This document shows positions 1 through 13,240 of a stretch of 64,000 nucleotides of DNA, piece by piece. Source of the DNA: Hippophae tibetana. Lineage: Eukaryota > Streptophyta > Magnoliopsida > Rosales > Elaeagnaceae. The stretch spans positions 10,030,501-10,094,500 of the forward strand of contig CM072801.1 in assembly GCA_037013495.1 (NCBI GenBank). Direction: 5' to 3'. The position numbers were made by a program, and so were the translations under genes. The first letter of the stretch is position 1. Each line of letters opens with the position of its first letter. The notes under the pieces are model-generated. The model ran no database searches. It had not been told where the DNA came from and saw only the letters and a program-made list of their open reading frames with translations.

Positions 1-2880
1 TACTACTTATACTTTTTTTATTAAATTAAAAATGATGTTATATATATTATTTACTTTAAATATATTTATTGAGCCGTAGAAATGTATAAATTAAAATGGT
101 TGGATTTATAATTTTATTTTAAATATATAATCTTTTTAAATTTTTTATATATTAGATATATTTTAAAAAAATATATAAAAAATAATATTTTTAAAATCTA
201 TTACAAGAATAACATGTTAATAAAATTAAACGAGATTTAATTAAATAATATTTAATATTAAAAATATATTAATAATTCTTGAAATTTGAAAAAAAATCAT
301 TTGCAATAAAAAAAACTCATTTATAATTATTTGTTATCAATTCAATACGTGAGTCCTAATCAAAACTCATTTATAATTTATAAGACTGGTAGAAGAAAAG
401 TGCAAATCACTTAGTTGCCCCTAACAAAGTACATTTGCAATAAATAAGAATACGTTTGCAGTGTTATAGTATTGAAATATTGGATCAGAGGTACTCTTCA
501 CCGTAAATGCCTCCCAATATCTTATTAATTCTTTTGACCCCAAAAAATTATTAATTATTATATTTATAGCTTCCAAATAATTTTACTTAAATATCATAAA
601 ATTAATATCATTCATAAAAAATTTAATAAAAAATAGATTTTCAAATCTAATTTTTTTATCTTACTTATTTTTCTAATTAAAATGATGAAATAATTTTAAA
701 AAAAATATTAACATAGTTTAAATTGTTATTGACATAAACATTGTTACACATATATAATTAATTAAATGGGATAAAATAAATATTTTATATATCTTTATTG
801 TGATAATAATAAAATTAATTGTAAAAATATCATTATTTATAAGACTTGTTGTAATTGGATATTATTGTACAAAGAAAAGTTGTCACATAAATTTATATCT
901 GTATTTGTATTCATACTAATAATATTAAGACACATGGTTAATTTTTTATTTAAAAAAATTAATTAAATGTTACATTATAATTAATATAAATATAAATTTA
1001 TATGATTTTAATATTATTCTTATTATATATTATAAATATTATAATTTTAATTAAAGTGACATTTTTTATTGGATGTATTTATAAGTAGAGTAATGCTATT
1101 TATATCAATTTTTAAGTGATATGTTAATATTTTATTAGTGAAAATAAAAAAGATTGCTAGATATTGAAAGGATGTATGGGAATACTTATTTTTATGGGTT
1201 TGTTACGTGTTCTAAGTTAAGAAAAATATCATTTTTTATTAATGGAGAAATATTAATATTACATAATTTTATATTTATTCTTTATATGATATTATGTGTT
1301 ATAATTATTTTAAAAATTAAAAAAATAATTCAAATTTTTAGACAATATTATTACCTAATTAGAATGGAATGAAATCAAAATTAATTCCTTATAATTTTAC
1401 TTTTTGTTGGGTTAAAAATTGAATTAAATCAATAAATAAAAAGAATCAGAATTTCTTCTAACACTTAGAATCATGATTCTATTCCTATCTCAATTTTTTT
1501 TTATTTTATCTCAACTCTAAATATAATCTTAAATCTTAAATTTTAAATCCTAAAACCTTAAACCCTAAATCCTATTTAGAAAAAAAAAATTTAACTATAA
1601 ACCTTAACTCACAAATTTAACGCTAAATACTAAATCTTAAATCCTAAATCTCAAATCCAAAAACCTTAAATCCTATTTAAAAAATAATAATTTTAACCAT
1701 AAATCTTAACCCACAAATATAACTCTAAACCTTAAATACTAAATCTCAAATTTCAAAACCCTAAAACTTATTTAGAAAAATAATAATTTTAATAATATAT
1801 TTTATTTTTAAATAATAATTAAAAAATAATAATTTAAATAATTTTAGTGGTAAAATCAAACAAAATTATTTCATTTTTATTTCTATTCTCGTTCTATCCA
1901 TCGAAACAAATATCACTTTAACTCAAAAAATTTGAAGTATGTAATTACAAAAATGTTTACAAATTTATTTGTTAATGCTCTTATTCGTAACACTAGTCCC
2001 GTTTTAATTTTGTAGAAAATGATGGGCGTCATTGTGTAGAGAGTTATGAATGAAAAAAGAAAAGAAAAAAGAAGGGATTCCGTAGAGAGTAATGGAAACT
2101 AGTAACCGAAGATGTGGTAAAGAAGCAATTTAGCAGGATTAGCCCTGAAAGGGAAATGGGAAGAGGTAAAGGGAACAATATGGATGACCTCTCACATTCG
2201 TTGTCTAATGATACTTCATGATCATATGCTCTAAATAGGTTGTTTTTGAATTATTATTTTTCCATAAATCTTCCAGAATTGCTGGTCTAATAATCTGTAT
2301 AATGTTCATAACAGTAATTTCGGACCTAAATAAATACTCTTTTCTTATGGCACAAAATGGAATTACATAAAGAGATAAAGATTGGAAAGGTAGAAAAAGA
2401 GAACATAAAAATTGTTATTTATTAATTGAGTATTATACTGGGCACTAATCACATTTCTCTTTCTATATAAAATATTATATATTTGTCTTTTTTATAAATA
2501 AAATTACATTAATCTTAAATATTTTTAATTTAAAATAATATGTTAGTTCAAAAATAATAAATAATTTGTGTCGCACATAAACCGTTTGAAAAAGGTTGGC
2601 AGTGAAGGTGACGGGTCTAATAAGTTTGTTTATATAAGGCATCCCATAGCGTAAGCTTTTTGCATATTTATGTGGATTTTGTAAAATGTGACCGCCGACA
2701 CATGGGAATTACATTACATTGCTATATTATATTATAGTATAGACCGCCGCTTATATTCCCATTCTTCACTCTCCACTTGACATAAAGCCTTTAAGCCACA
2801 CAGGCTCCACCAGTCCACCCTCTTAAATATCCTCAACTGCCCATCTAACTTGTATTCTAATCCAAACCCATTTCCCTATC
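1..2880. other. AT-rich intergenic DNA, no gene seen
   Basis: No coding region could be supported here. The one open frame of any length, at 1154-1372, is low-complexity Ile/Phe/Leu/Asn-rich sequence typical of chance frames in AT-rich plant DNA. The stretch holds a degenerate telomere-like repeat (listed separately) and, at its right end, the upstream region of the first pectinesterase gene. Confidence 0.7.
1530..1790. repeat. Degenerate telomere-like tandem repeat, ~100-bp period
   Basis: The stretch is full of variants of CCCTAAA (aaaccctaaatcc, ccttaaatc, ccctaaaac). A longer unit is overlaid on this: the marker 'cctattta' recurs at about 1571 and 1672, and as 'cttattta' at about 1768, each time followed by an A-rich run and then an 'aaccttaac'-like or 'aatcttaac'-like block. 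This looks like an interstitial, decayed telomere-type array or a satellite fragment. It is not a gene. Confidence 0.5.
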
Positions 2881-2881
2881 A

Positions 2882-2892
2882 CCAATATAAAG
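2882..2892 (+). promoter_or_regulatory. Probable TATA/CCAAT region of the first PME gene
   Basis: A CCAAT (2882-2886) overlaps a TATA-like 'tataaag' (2886-2892), 82-88 bases before the ATG at 2974. The spacing suits a plant TATA box with a short leader. It was assigned by position and sequence only. Confidence 0.45.
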
Positions 2893-2973
2893 ATTACTCT
2901 CACCCCTACCTTAACATAAATAAAGCTCTAGCTCTTTCATTTGGTGTTTCTATAGACTTAGTAAACTTTGTCA

Positions 2974-5900
2974 ATGGCTCTTGATCATTTGAAAACTTGG
3001 AAGCCTTTTTTGTTGCTTATGTTATTATGTTGTTGTCACTTAGTTAACTCCAGCAACATAAATGGGCAATTAGAATGTTTAAGAGTGGCAGAATCTGAAT
3101 TCACCAACTCAGTTAAGGCCACTATTGATATTGTAAGGCAGGTTACTTCTATTTTGTCTCAGTTTGGAAACTCATTTGGTGATTTTCGTCTTTCAAATGC
3201 CATTTCTGATTGCCTTGATGTTCTTGACTCCTCTGCTGATGACTTGAGTTGGTCTATCTCTGCTACCCAGAATCCTAATGGTACTCCTTAATACACACTC
3301 TTAGTTATAATATTTTTGTTTTTATTACTTTTAGAGGGAGATTTTAGAAGTTGAAGCTTTTACAATTTCAGATTGAAGAGTAGCAATAACATTCTCTCTA
3401 CTCTACCTTGTTCTTCATGACTCAGAGTAACCTGGAAAAATCATAAAAATAAAGGAAACAAAAAAAAGTGCTTTGGAATTCCAATGATTATTGATACCTG
3501 TTTGTTTATGCTTACGAGACTTTATAAAAACGCTTATAATAATAATAATAAATTAAAATTACAAAAAAATTTAAGTGCTTTCAGGACTAGTACATTACAA
3601 TGTAAAAAGTCTTTCCGACATTAAAAACACACTTCTTAACCAAACATTAAAAAAATTACCATAGTGTTTCCAAAGCTAAGAAAGCACAAATAATGTGTAA
3701 AGCAGATTTTTTTTAAAGCACTTTTACGTAACCACAAACAAACCCTTAATCACCACCTTTATGCCCTTTGTTATAATATACATTTTACAGGTAAAGGTGA
3801 CAACAGCACAGGGAATCTGAGTTCTGATTTAAGAACATGGTTAAGTGCTACACTTGTAAATCAAGACACATGTAGTGATGGGTTTGAAGGAACAAGTAGC
3901 ATTGTTAAAGGGTTGGTCTCGGCTGGCCTTAACCAAGTTACATCTTTGGTTCAAGACCTTCTTACCCAGGTTCATCCAATTTCTGATATGCCTATGGACA
4001 ATAAGGACCAGTATCCTTATTGGGTTAAACCAGGGGATAGAAAATTATTACAAGCAAATGAATTCGCTGTGGATGCTATAGTGGCTAATGATGGGTCTGG
4101 TAATTTCACAAATGTTATGGACGCTGTTTTAGCTGCACCTAATTATAGCATGAAACGCTATGTTATATACATTAAGAGAGGGATATATAAAGAAAATGTG
4201 GAGATTAAGAAGAAGAAATGGAACTTAATGATGATTGGAGATGGTATTGATGCTACTATTATTTCTGGTAATCGGAGTTTTGTTGATGGTTGGACCACAT
4301 TTCGCTCTGCAACATTTGGTAAGCTTCTTATTTTCATTGCTCCTTTTCATTTCTATTTTGATTTTCTGTTACGTTTTGAATATGTGTTTAACACGTAATT
4401 TTTTGATTTATTATTTCCGATATAAATATATTTTCATAAATATATAATGTGTTTGACATGTTTATGAATAACGTGTGTAAATGTGTTTGCATTGTTATAA
4501 AAACTTGAACATGTGCTAGTGTTTGGGAGGTGATAAAAAATAAAGATTCACATGTAAAAGAGGTTTATGGTATGCAATTAAACTTATTTTTATTCATCTT
4601 ATTGAAAGAAATATTTCACATATTTTATATTTAGTATGTTATTTTATGTGTCAATCGTAATTTATCCGTAATTTAAAACACATATAAGATTTATTTTTTA
4701 CACAACAATGGTTTACATTTTCAACCACTTTTATTCATGTGTTTGTAGTGTATCAATAACACATAAAGTTACATACTAAAGATAAAATAAGAGAATGGGA
4801 ATCATTGTTGAAATTGTTACTGAACAAACGGTGGAAAATGGAAAATATTTTCTTTTCCTCTTCCGATTACCATTTTCAATTTGCTTCTCTATTCATGATG
4901 TTAATTTCTCATTGATGAGAGTTTGTGTTTTATTCACTAATGAGACTCTAAGGTACATAATCAATCGATCTGTGCCTTATCACATCATGTGGGCCAACTA
5001 GGGCCACTTGGATGGTATTATTTATAGCAGTAGTAATTGAATGTGGCTGATATACTTTCAGTGTTCAATTTATCTATACTCACAAATAAAGAAACTGCAG
5101 ATTTGTCACATGTATACGTACCTAAAAGTAAAATGCTAGAGCTGGCATGACATGGTTTTGGTAACTATTCCTTTTGAGACACTTAAGATTGCAGTTTGTT
5201 GAATTCAATAGGACTCTTGTGTGTAATTCCCATATCAGATATCAGAGTGTGATGGTTGATTTTGAATCATAATTTCATATGATATCATAGGAAACAAACG
5301 AAGATTATGTTTGCTTATGTTTTGAGATTATGTAAAAACACTTTTTTATACTAAAAATTTGCTTTTAAACCAAATTGAAAAATAATAATTATGAGAAGTG
5401 ATTTCAGGGCTATGAGCTACCTGACATAAGCGCAAATTATGTACTTCTTTGAGTTCTTCTAAACACGTTTTCTTTTGAAATCGCTTCCTACAATAATAGA
5501 AGTATTTTTAAACCAAGTAATAAAAATTTGCCAGAAGTCTAATATCCCATTTTTCGAATCAAGCAGTGCATATGTTAGGAGTTTGGGCGATATGAGATCT
5601 CCATATATCTTTATTATTTTTTCTTCATGTCCATATTTCATAGGGAAAGTTTCATACCTGAAAATAAGTTTGTCAAAACTGTTTGATTCCTTTTTATTAA
5701 TGGACATTTTACTTAAATTGAGTAAACTAACAAGAATCTCAAATTTATCAACCAATTTAAGCTTTAGCTAAAATTCATTGATGTTTTATACTTTCACCGT
5801 TTAATCTGTCACCTTGTTATAAAACATATGCAGCTGTTAGTGGCAAAAGATTTATAGCAAGAGACATAACAATAGAGAACACAGCAGGCCCAGAGAAGCA

Positions 5901-6531
5901 CCAAGCAGTGGCACTAAGATCAGACTCAGACCTCTCAGTCTACTACAGATGTAATTTCAAGGGCTATCAAGACACACTCTACACTCACACAATGCGCCAA
6001 TTCTTTCGAGATTGCGCAATAAGCGGCACGGTTGATTTCATCTTTGGTGGTGCAACAGTGGTGTTTCAAAACTGTCAAATTCTAGCCAAAAAAGGCTTAA
6101 TAAACCAAAAGAACACTATTACAGCTCAAGGTAGAAAAGACCCAAATGAACCAACAGGTTTTTCCTTCCAATTTTGCAATATTAGTGCAGATTCAGACTT
6201 GAAACCTTTTGTTAACAACACAGAAACATACTTAGGAAGACCTTGGAAGCTATATTCAAGGACTATAATCATGCAGAGTTATCTTAGTAATGCTATAAGA
6301 CCAAAAGGTTGGCTTGAATGGAATGGTGACTTTGCTTTGGATACTCTTTATTATGGAGAGTATATGAATTATGGGCCTGGTGCTGGGCTAAGTAATAGAG
6401 TTAAGTGGGCTGGGTATCATGCATTTAATGAGTCAAGTCAAGCTAATAACTTTACAGTTTCTCGATTTATTGGAGGAAACTTGTGGCTGCCTTCAACTGG
6501 AATTAGATTCACAGCTGGCTTGGGGGTTTAA
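2974..6531 (+). CDS. Pectinesterase with inhibitor pro-domain (PME51/PPE8B-like)
   Basis: Cell-wall enzyme that removes methyl esters from homogalacturonan. I rebuilt three exons: 2974-3280, 3791-4318 and 5834-6531, all with GT..AG introns and matching phases, giving 510 aa. The first ATG in frame is at 2974. It opens a signal peptide (hydrophobic run [10 protein letters not shown]), followed by a PMEI pro-domain and a processing site RKLL in PGDRKLLQ. The catalytic domain shows GIYKENV, the glutamine motif QAVALR, GYQDTLY, the Asp nucleophile in DFIFGGA, and LGRPWK with the substrate-binding Arg and Trp. So all catalytic residues are present. Two oddities: DFIFGGA replaces the common DFIFGNA, and the pro-domain keeps only one Cys (LECL) of the usual first Cys pair, with later ones in ISDCLD and QDTCSDGF. 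The overall sequence resembles the PPE8B/PME51 subgroup. That subgroup call is from memory and is less certain than the family. Confidence 0.95.
3493..3750. mobile_element. MITE-like inverted repeat in PME intron 1
   Basis: The ends are imperfect inverted repeats: 'tacctgtttgtttatgc' on the left and the reverse complement of 'acaaacaaaccctta' on the right. The interior carries 'aagtgcttt' and 'aaagcactttta' motifs, also inverted. The pattern is like small hAT-type non-autonomous elements, but I could not find a clear 8-bp target duplication. It fills about half of intron 1 (3281-3790). Confidence 0.4.
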
Positions 6532-7800
6532 ATTCGACGTATCACTTCATCCATTTGATTTCATTTTCTTCTTTTGCTACTCTCTCTTCCTCAGAATAGT
6601 AATATACAGCAAAGCAATGCAGTGGAGTATGTTATTTGGATTTTTGTGTTCTTTCTTACCCTTTGAAACACACATATCAGTCACAATTTGATTGTTTTAA
6701 TATGTAATTATTTATAAAGTTATGAGAAATAACAAACCAGAAAAATCTTTTTTTTTTAATTAATAAGATCGGTGTCATTACATAGAGCTAAAAGTGAGTC
6801 ACTCGTTGTCAAAGTGGGAATTAAAAATAGTTAATGAGTGTATTTGAAAATTGATTGTATCGATTAATAAAAAGCCTAAAGGGTGAGTGCTAACATTGAA
6901 GTAGGAATGTCCAAAAAAAGAAATTTGTCGGGTTTGGGTGTATATGGTTAACTTACAATTCGTTCTTTTATGTGATAAATTTTGATTACAATTACAATTT
7001 TAAATATAAATCGAACGTGAAACAATAGATATAATTATATTAAAAATTATACTTGTTTGTAATTAAAATTAATTATATTTATTTATATATTTAATAAATT
7101 AAATTATTTTATTTTTTTAATAATTATGAATGTTATCCACAGATAAAAAACCATCTTCAAATTATAATGATTTTTAGACGATTTCAAATACAAATTTTAT
7201 AATTCAATTCAAGTATAATTATATTAAAAATCATCTTATTACACTTGCTCACGTGAAAATCAGTAATTTTAAATTTAATTGTTTAATGAATCATTTAAAC
7301 ATTTTTGTTTATTTAGTGAAGTGATTGCTCAGAAAAAAAAAATTGTTGATTACTTTATATATTTTTTATCCGTAAAAGGTAATTTAACTTTTTTCCATTT
7401 TTATTTACATTAAAAGTTTTGAGATTTGACTAAAAAAAGGTAGAGTGAGACGAGAGTTCGAATTGCTTGTTCATCTCTTTCAGCTACATTCTTCTTGGAA
7501 ACTTCGGCAACTAATCATGCAAAGGGGGTCGGTCGGACGGACGGAAATTGGGTTGTCAATTTTTGTAACGGGTCTAATATTTGTGGAGATTATTCAGTAG
7601 AATGGGTGATATCCAGTCCCTTTTTTCATTAAAAATATACTTGTTTTTAGTTTATATATTATATATCTTTTATTTTATAAAAAGATACATTTAAAGTTAA
7701 ATTCTTATTTTTTACGTTTATGTTTAATAAAGAGTATATATTGTTATTTAATGAAATGAAAAATACTAAATATTAGAAATATTAGAAATATTTTTACAAT
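6532..7800. other. 3' flank of PME gene and AT-rich spacer
   Basis: Nothing coding was recognised after the stop codon at 6529-6531. The first few hundred bases are probably the 3' untranslated region, and the rest is AT-rich spacer. A short GC-richer patch near 7500-7570 matches nothing I know. Confidence 0.6.
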
Positions 7801-7807
7801 TATTTTA

Positions 7808-8106
7808 TGTTGTTAAGTCTCACATCGATCAGAGATGACCTCTCTCCTGATAAACATGTTTTAAAGGAAAAACAGAATTGATTAGCTTTCAACTTGGTAT
7901 CAGAACACGTTTTACGTTTTTGGGTCAACTGATGAACCACACTTTCAGCTCAGTTAGTATTTACAATATCTCTGTTCGATGTGAGGGGGTATTGAATCCT
8001 ATATCGACCAGTAAAGTCATTAGAGTGCTGGTTATTAGTCTAGGTAACTTCTTCTATAATAAGCGCATTTTGAAGGAAAAACGGATTTGTTAAAGTTTTC
8101 AACTCA
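7808..8106 (+). mobile_element. Diverged TRIM retrotransposon
   Basis: Two diverged terminal repeats (about 7808-7893 and 7987-8106) share 'catcgatcag'/'tatcgaccag' near the start and 'aaggaaaaac...ttcaac' near the end. Just inside the left repeat is a primer-binding site 'tggtatcagaacacg' (7895-7909), which fits initiator methionine tRNA. A purine-rich 'gtgaggggg' (7981-7989) precedes the right repeat. The possible 5-bp target duplication is 'tttta' (7803-7807 and 8107-8111). There is no coding capacity. The short total length and internal region fit the TRIM class. The two repeats differ much, so the insertion is old. Confidence 0.7.
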
Positions 8107-8111
8107 TTTTA

Positions 8112-9300
8112 TATTGTGATAAATGTCAAAATTATCTTAAAAATACAAAATAATTATACTACATAAAATCATATATGTAATCCCAATTGTAGAATCAAAA
8201 TTATTGCAAATGTGTAGCAAAATAGGAATTTTTTAATAAGCAAATAAATAACTATTTTATCTTTTTTAATTTTTATTAATTGAAAAAATTAAACTTATGT
8301 GTATTTTTTTTAAAAAAATAGGAGATTTTATAGTTATTTAAAATTATATACAATATTTTAATAAATATATATTTTAATTTATTTTTTATAAATTTGGTTA
8401 CCTAGAAACTCGAATTATTCTTAAATAATGTGTAATATATATTAATTTTTATTTTTTAAAAAATATAAATAATTTTTCTTTTATAAAAACTATTTATTTA
8501 TTTAAATTCAAAAAATATAGAATCTTATAATTATTTTATAACTTATTCTTATTATTTTAAATTATTTCTTATCAAAATTCCATCAAAGTTATTTTTTATA
8601 AAAAAATTATGTATTTATTATTACATACACTTTATTTTTCTCTTTTATCATATAAATATTGTTTCTTTTTTCATTCTTTATTAACTTGAAATTTTCTTTT
8701 CATTCAAATCATAAAAATATTTATTGTTAATTTATTTTTTATTATAATTTTTTCTTTCATTATAAATAAAAATATTTTTTAAAATATTACTTGCACCCTC
8801 ACTCTTTAGTTCCTAATAGGGATTCCATATATGTTTGTCCAAGGATTTTAAATAGAGATTAAGAACTAATTCTAAATTGAGAAAGAAGAACGGAGAGGAG
8901 GTTCTCACCCCACCCTGCCTTACCCTGCACAGTCTTGTTGATAACTTTAGAAGTGAAGCTATAACATTTTATTTTTGAATAGTCATGGAGACAAGATACG
9001 GAATTTTGAGTTTTTTTAACATTAATACTGTAAGGACTATGAGTGTTGGCTATTTTCGTAGACAAAATATTTATCTGTAAATTTGTTTTTAGGCCTGCTA
9101 TCAAGTCTATCAAGAAAAGCCCAACAAATACTCGAGTTCCAGATATTCGTACTTCAGGTATGTTTTTTATAACTACGACACATAGGATTGCATTTATACA
9201 TTTAATAGTACATGTTAGTAAATTGAAAATTATTTTTGGTATTTAAATATTTTTTTATGTGTCTTAATATTTTTTAAGATGTGATTTAAAAAATATTTTT
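8112..9300. other. AT-rich intergenic DNA, no gene seen
   Basis: This is long AT-rich sequence with no protein family I recognise. Two small frames overlapping each other at 8859-9246 on opposite strands lack any known motif. Confidence 0.6.
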
Positions 9301-9309
9301 TAATTAAAT

Positions 9310-10340
9310 ATTGAAATGGGCCTTGAATAATGAAACCTAAAATATTGTAACCCTAATACTAGTAGGTTATCATTATATATATATATATAAGCTGAGGGGG
9401 ATGGTGGGTGAGAGAGTTTAAAAAGCAAAAGAAAAAAACCTACGGCTGAATACAAAAGCATAAAAGAGTTTAAAGAAAATATATATCATTGCTTCTCTGC
9501 TTCAATATATTTTAAAGGGTAATCAACGCAGCTTATATGAAGATGTAAGAAATTTGTAAGCGACGAGGAATTAATATATACAAGCTGAGTTCTTCCTTTG
9601 GCGGCAACATGTATCATATAATTAATATATATATTTAAAGGTAATTATGCATAGGAAGAAAAGGTAACTAATATATATATGCTTTTGATTAACTTTACAT
9701 ATAGTTATATATATATATATTGAAAGTTACGCTGAACGATAAAAGGTAACTAATATATATATGCTTTTAATTTATATTAATTAATTTAATTCTTATTGAT
9801 TTGATTTATAGGTATTTAAATTAAATAATTTTATGAACGATCATGATTATTTGATTTAATTATTAAATTTCAAAGAAGTTATTTTTATTGAAATTATGCG
9901 TAATCTTTTTGCCCTAGAATATACTAGTTGATTTGGTTTAAATGAAATTTGTTTTAAATCATCTAGTTAGTATTATTCATTATTAAATCCGTTCTAGAAC
10001 ACACACGGGCACTTGTGTTTTTGTGCTAACTATTTTGCAGTTGATCTGTGAACGATCTGATTGACGAGGAGCTTATTAGAACGTTGGTTTGGAAACCGCT
10101 CACGCTAATTTTGAAAACTGTGAAAACAGAGTAGGGGCTCGTAAGTAAAGTACATTGGGGTAGTATCCTAGGGAGGGTAGCATAAGACCGAGTTTGTACT
10201 TGAACATTTGATTTTCATAGTGGAAAGTTAGGTGGTCCGATGGACCGGTGGTTTTCCTCTTAGGTCATTGTTGTGGCCTAGGTTGTTTCCACCTAAAAAT
10301 ATCGTGTGTTATAATTTCCGCACTTTACTCTTACACACGA
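9310..10340 (+). mobile_element. Possible Ty1/copia-type solo LTR or LTR remnant
   Basis: The stretch has LTR-like signals in order: a TATA run (about 9373-9391) just before a G-rich start 'gctgagggggatgg', a pyrimidine-rich transition near 10030, and a tail near 10215-10320 (tggaaagttaggtgg, ggttttcctcttagg, ccacctaaaaatatcgtgtg). That tail resembles the 3' ends of plant copia LTRs. No gag-pol sequence sits on either side, so this would be a solo LTR. The ends and target duplication were not found, so the borders are approximate. Confidence 0.35.
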
Positions 10341-11059
10341 TTGCATGTTTGGCCGCCCTCTAGGTTAATCAGGTCCATATTTTATAAACTTTCAAATATA
10401 TGTGTCTCTTTTCACTCGATTAAAAATGTAATATTTTATATATAATTTTATAATTTTTTTTAAAAAGTAAATCATATTTATTTATCAATTTTAATTTTGA
10501 ACTCATATTTTAAGTCTAAATTTTTGTAAGCTCAATTTTACTTATATATTCAATTAATCTTAATGATAGTCCTATATTCTACCTTTTGAAACTTCTTTAC
10601 TGAAAAAGAATTCATTGTTAAGTTTTTAGACACAATATTTAATTTATTTTTATTTGTTAATTTTTTATGTCAATCTTGCATTATTAATTATTTACCGGTG
10701 TGGATGGTTAACAAAAGTACTCCCTAACAAAACAAATTAAAATCAATTCTATCTTGGATAGTTTAAATTAACATAACATGTCTATTTGTTCATTAAGTAC
10801 TTAAATATAATTTTTAACTTTAGAGAAAAGAAAAATCATAATCATAACGATAGTTATTAAAATAAAAACGTGATTAATTTAGTCACTTTTGCTCTATTTT
10901 CTATCTTTTATGATCCAGTAATTTACCTTCGATTTTATGGAAGTAGAATAATTTTTATCATATTTTTTAGAAATCATTCGAATTATATTTTAACTAATTA
11001 TATTCATTCAATAATAAATATCTTATTCAATATTATTGAAGTGATATTTTTATAAAATA

Positions 11060-13240
11060 CATCAAAACTAAGTATTTGTATTGATTTTAAACTAACTTAA
11101 ACCATGTTTTACGTCTATTTTCAAAACAAGTGCAAATCAAAGTGTCTTAAATTTGCGTCAATTTAAGTAAAAAACAGACACAAAATTTGGGTCAATTTTA
11201 AACCAAACCAAATGCAAAAAATGAAGCTATTATCCCAAAACTATCTAACTCTGGATTATATTCTACATATATAACCCAAATCAACAACACACAATACAAA
11301 TCTATATAATTAAACAAGAAATTTAAATATTAGTGTACATTCATTTAATTTCAAAATAAGTTACAAAATATTATAAAGTTATTATTAAAGACTTGCATAC
11401 ATTTAACAATGATTGGCTAAATAAAGGAAAGAAATTTTTTATACTTAATCTTCGTTATCTTCGTCTTGCCAACCATGGTGGTTACCATATATGTTATCCT
11501 TGTTTCTCATAGTTTATCCATTGAGGTGTTCTTGTATGCAAGCTTTGTTTTAATCTTTTACAAACGATAAAGAACCAATATTCAATGGTTGATGTAATAT
11601 ACAAAATATTTGTAAAATAAAATTAAAGTTAAAAAAATTTATATCAAATTTCATTAATTTGATAAATTGTGTATAATTGCTTTCATGAACTTCATGATAT
11701 GAAACTTAAACAATTTGACACCAACTTGTTTAATAAACTATAAATATTAAGTTAGTTAGCTAAGTATCAAATATTTTAACAAAGTTAAATGTGATTTTAT
11801 AAAATTAAATATATAAAGTTTACTATTAACTTAAGTTCGAATACTTTCCTATTAGTCGTTGGTTTGTGTCTTTTTCTTTGCCTCACCAAAATCTATAAAC
11901 TCTATACATAATCAAGATTATTTACATATTAAATACATCATGAACGTCAAAAAAATTAAATTTTTAAAGCATGTATCATTTCATCTATATTTTCATGCAC
12001 ATCAACATAAGATATTATTGGCCTCTATGATCAATTGAATATTTCATTATCATCACTCACTTTCGTCTCTTGTCTTTAAAAATGCAAATTATTATAAGTT
12101 CTTAAAATATCTTTATAAATTAGATATTTCCTTATGTCATGCATGAGAAAAAAAAATTAATTATTGCACTTAACACAAAGATATCAATCACATTCTCACC
12201 ATTTGTATTTTTGCTAATAGATTCAATGAAAAAAATCAATTTCTTATAAATACTTTTCAAAAAGTCTAGGTCTTTGCATCAAGATTTGTACATTTTATAT
12301 AAATATAGGTAATATTTCAATATAAAAATAATATTATTATATATAATAAAAAAATATTAGTTATATAAAATTTAAAAAAAAAACTAAATTATATATATAT
12401 AATAACAACATAAATATTATGTATAAAGTAATAACAACCGATGCAAAAATATTTATGAGATTTATTCGTTGCAAAATGCACAGATTACATGTAAATTTTA
12501 CGTTGATGCTATTCTAAAATTAATAACAAAAAACACTACTTAAATTAAAATAAACTTATCTCTATTGTTTTAATCCCACAATATATATGGTTCAAGGAGA
12601 AAAATCAAACTACCAAAAACAACAGAATATATTAAAAAAAATTAACAAAAAAAATTTATAATATTACAACAACAGTTTTTTATATAACTAAGTGATTTAG
12701 AATAATATTTCAACTTAATATTAGTGTTTGTTAAGTGAAAAATGAAAAAAAATAAAAAAATAAATATAGATAGAGGAAACACCTTCTTGCATCAAAAAGG
12801 GTGGCTGACGACGACAAGGGATGCCAAGGAGGAAACTGACCACCAGAGGTTGAAGGGATGGGTTGGACGAGCGGTGGATCGAGCTGGGATTGCTGCTGCC
12901 CAATGTAGGGTTTAGGTCGGGGAGAGAGAAGAAAAATAAGGAAAAAGTGGGGTGTGTTTGGATTTAAATTGTATTTTGTGTCGATTTTTCGTAAAACTGA
13001 CGCATATTTGCGTAGATTTTTTCAAACAATTGACGTAAAGTTATTTTTAATGACTTATTTTGCATCGATTTTTTAGCACAACTGAATCAAAGATCGACTC
13101 AAATTTGGGTCGTTTATATTAAAAAAAACTGGCCAATATTTATTTATTTTCTGTAACAATAGACACAACTTTGTGTCGGTTGTTTTAAAACGACGCAAAA
13201 AAAATTACCTGGAATTTTGAGTCACTTTCTAGAACCTACC
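11060..13240. mobile_element. Probable decayed DNA transposon with sub-terminal repeats
   Basis: Both ends carry many short inverted copies of a motif like 'gcgtcaattt' or 'tttgggtc'. The left end (11100-11200) has 'tttgcgtcaattt' and 'atttgggtcaatttt'. The right end (12970-13210) has 'gtgtcgattttt', 'tttgcgtagatttt', 'aaatttgggtcg' and 'tgtgtcggttg'. Clusters like this are typical of CACTA-type sub-terminal regions. A GC-richer patch at 12780-12930 holds a short minus-strand frame (Ser/Pro-rich, no known domain), and a small minus-strand stretch near 11440-11540 ends in an acidic tail. I could not find clear terminal CACTA/TAGTG ends, so class and borders are uncertain. Confidence 0.4.

Noticed and set aside
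2968..2973. TTG start two codons before the PME ATG
   Set aside because: Plant nuclear genes use ATG; the ATG at 2974 opens directly into the signal peptide.
5459..5771. Overlapping 98-codon frames on both strands in the second intron of the first PME
   Set aside because: No recognisable domain, and they lie entirely inside an intron whose splice sites join perfect PME exons. Likely chance frames or retroelement noise.
12721..12903. Minus-strand 60-codon Ser/Pro-rich frame
   Set aside because: No domain; ends in low-complexity Phe/Ile-rich sequence; lies inside a probable transposon.
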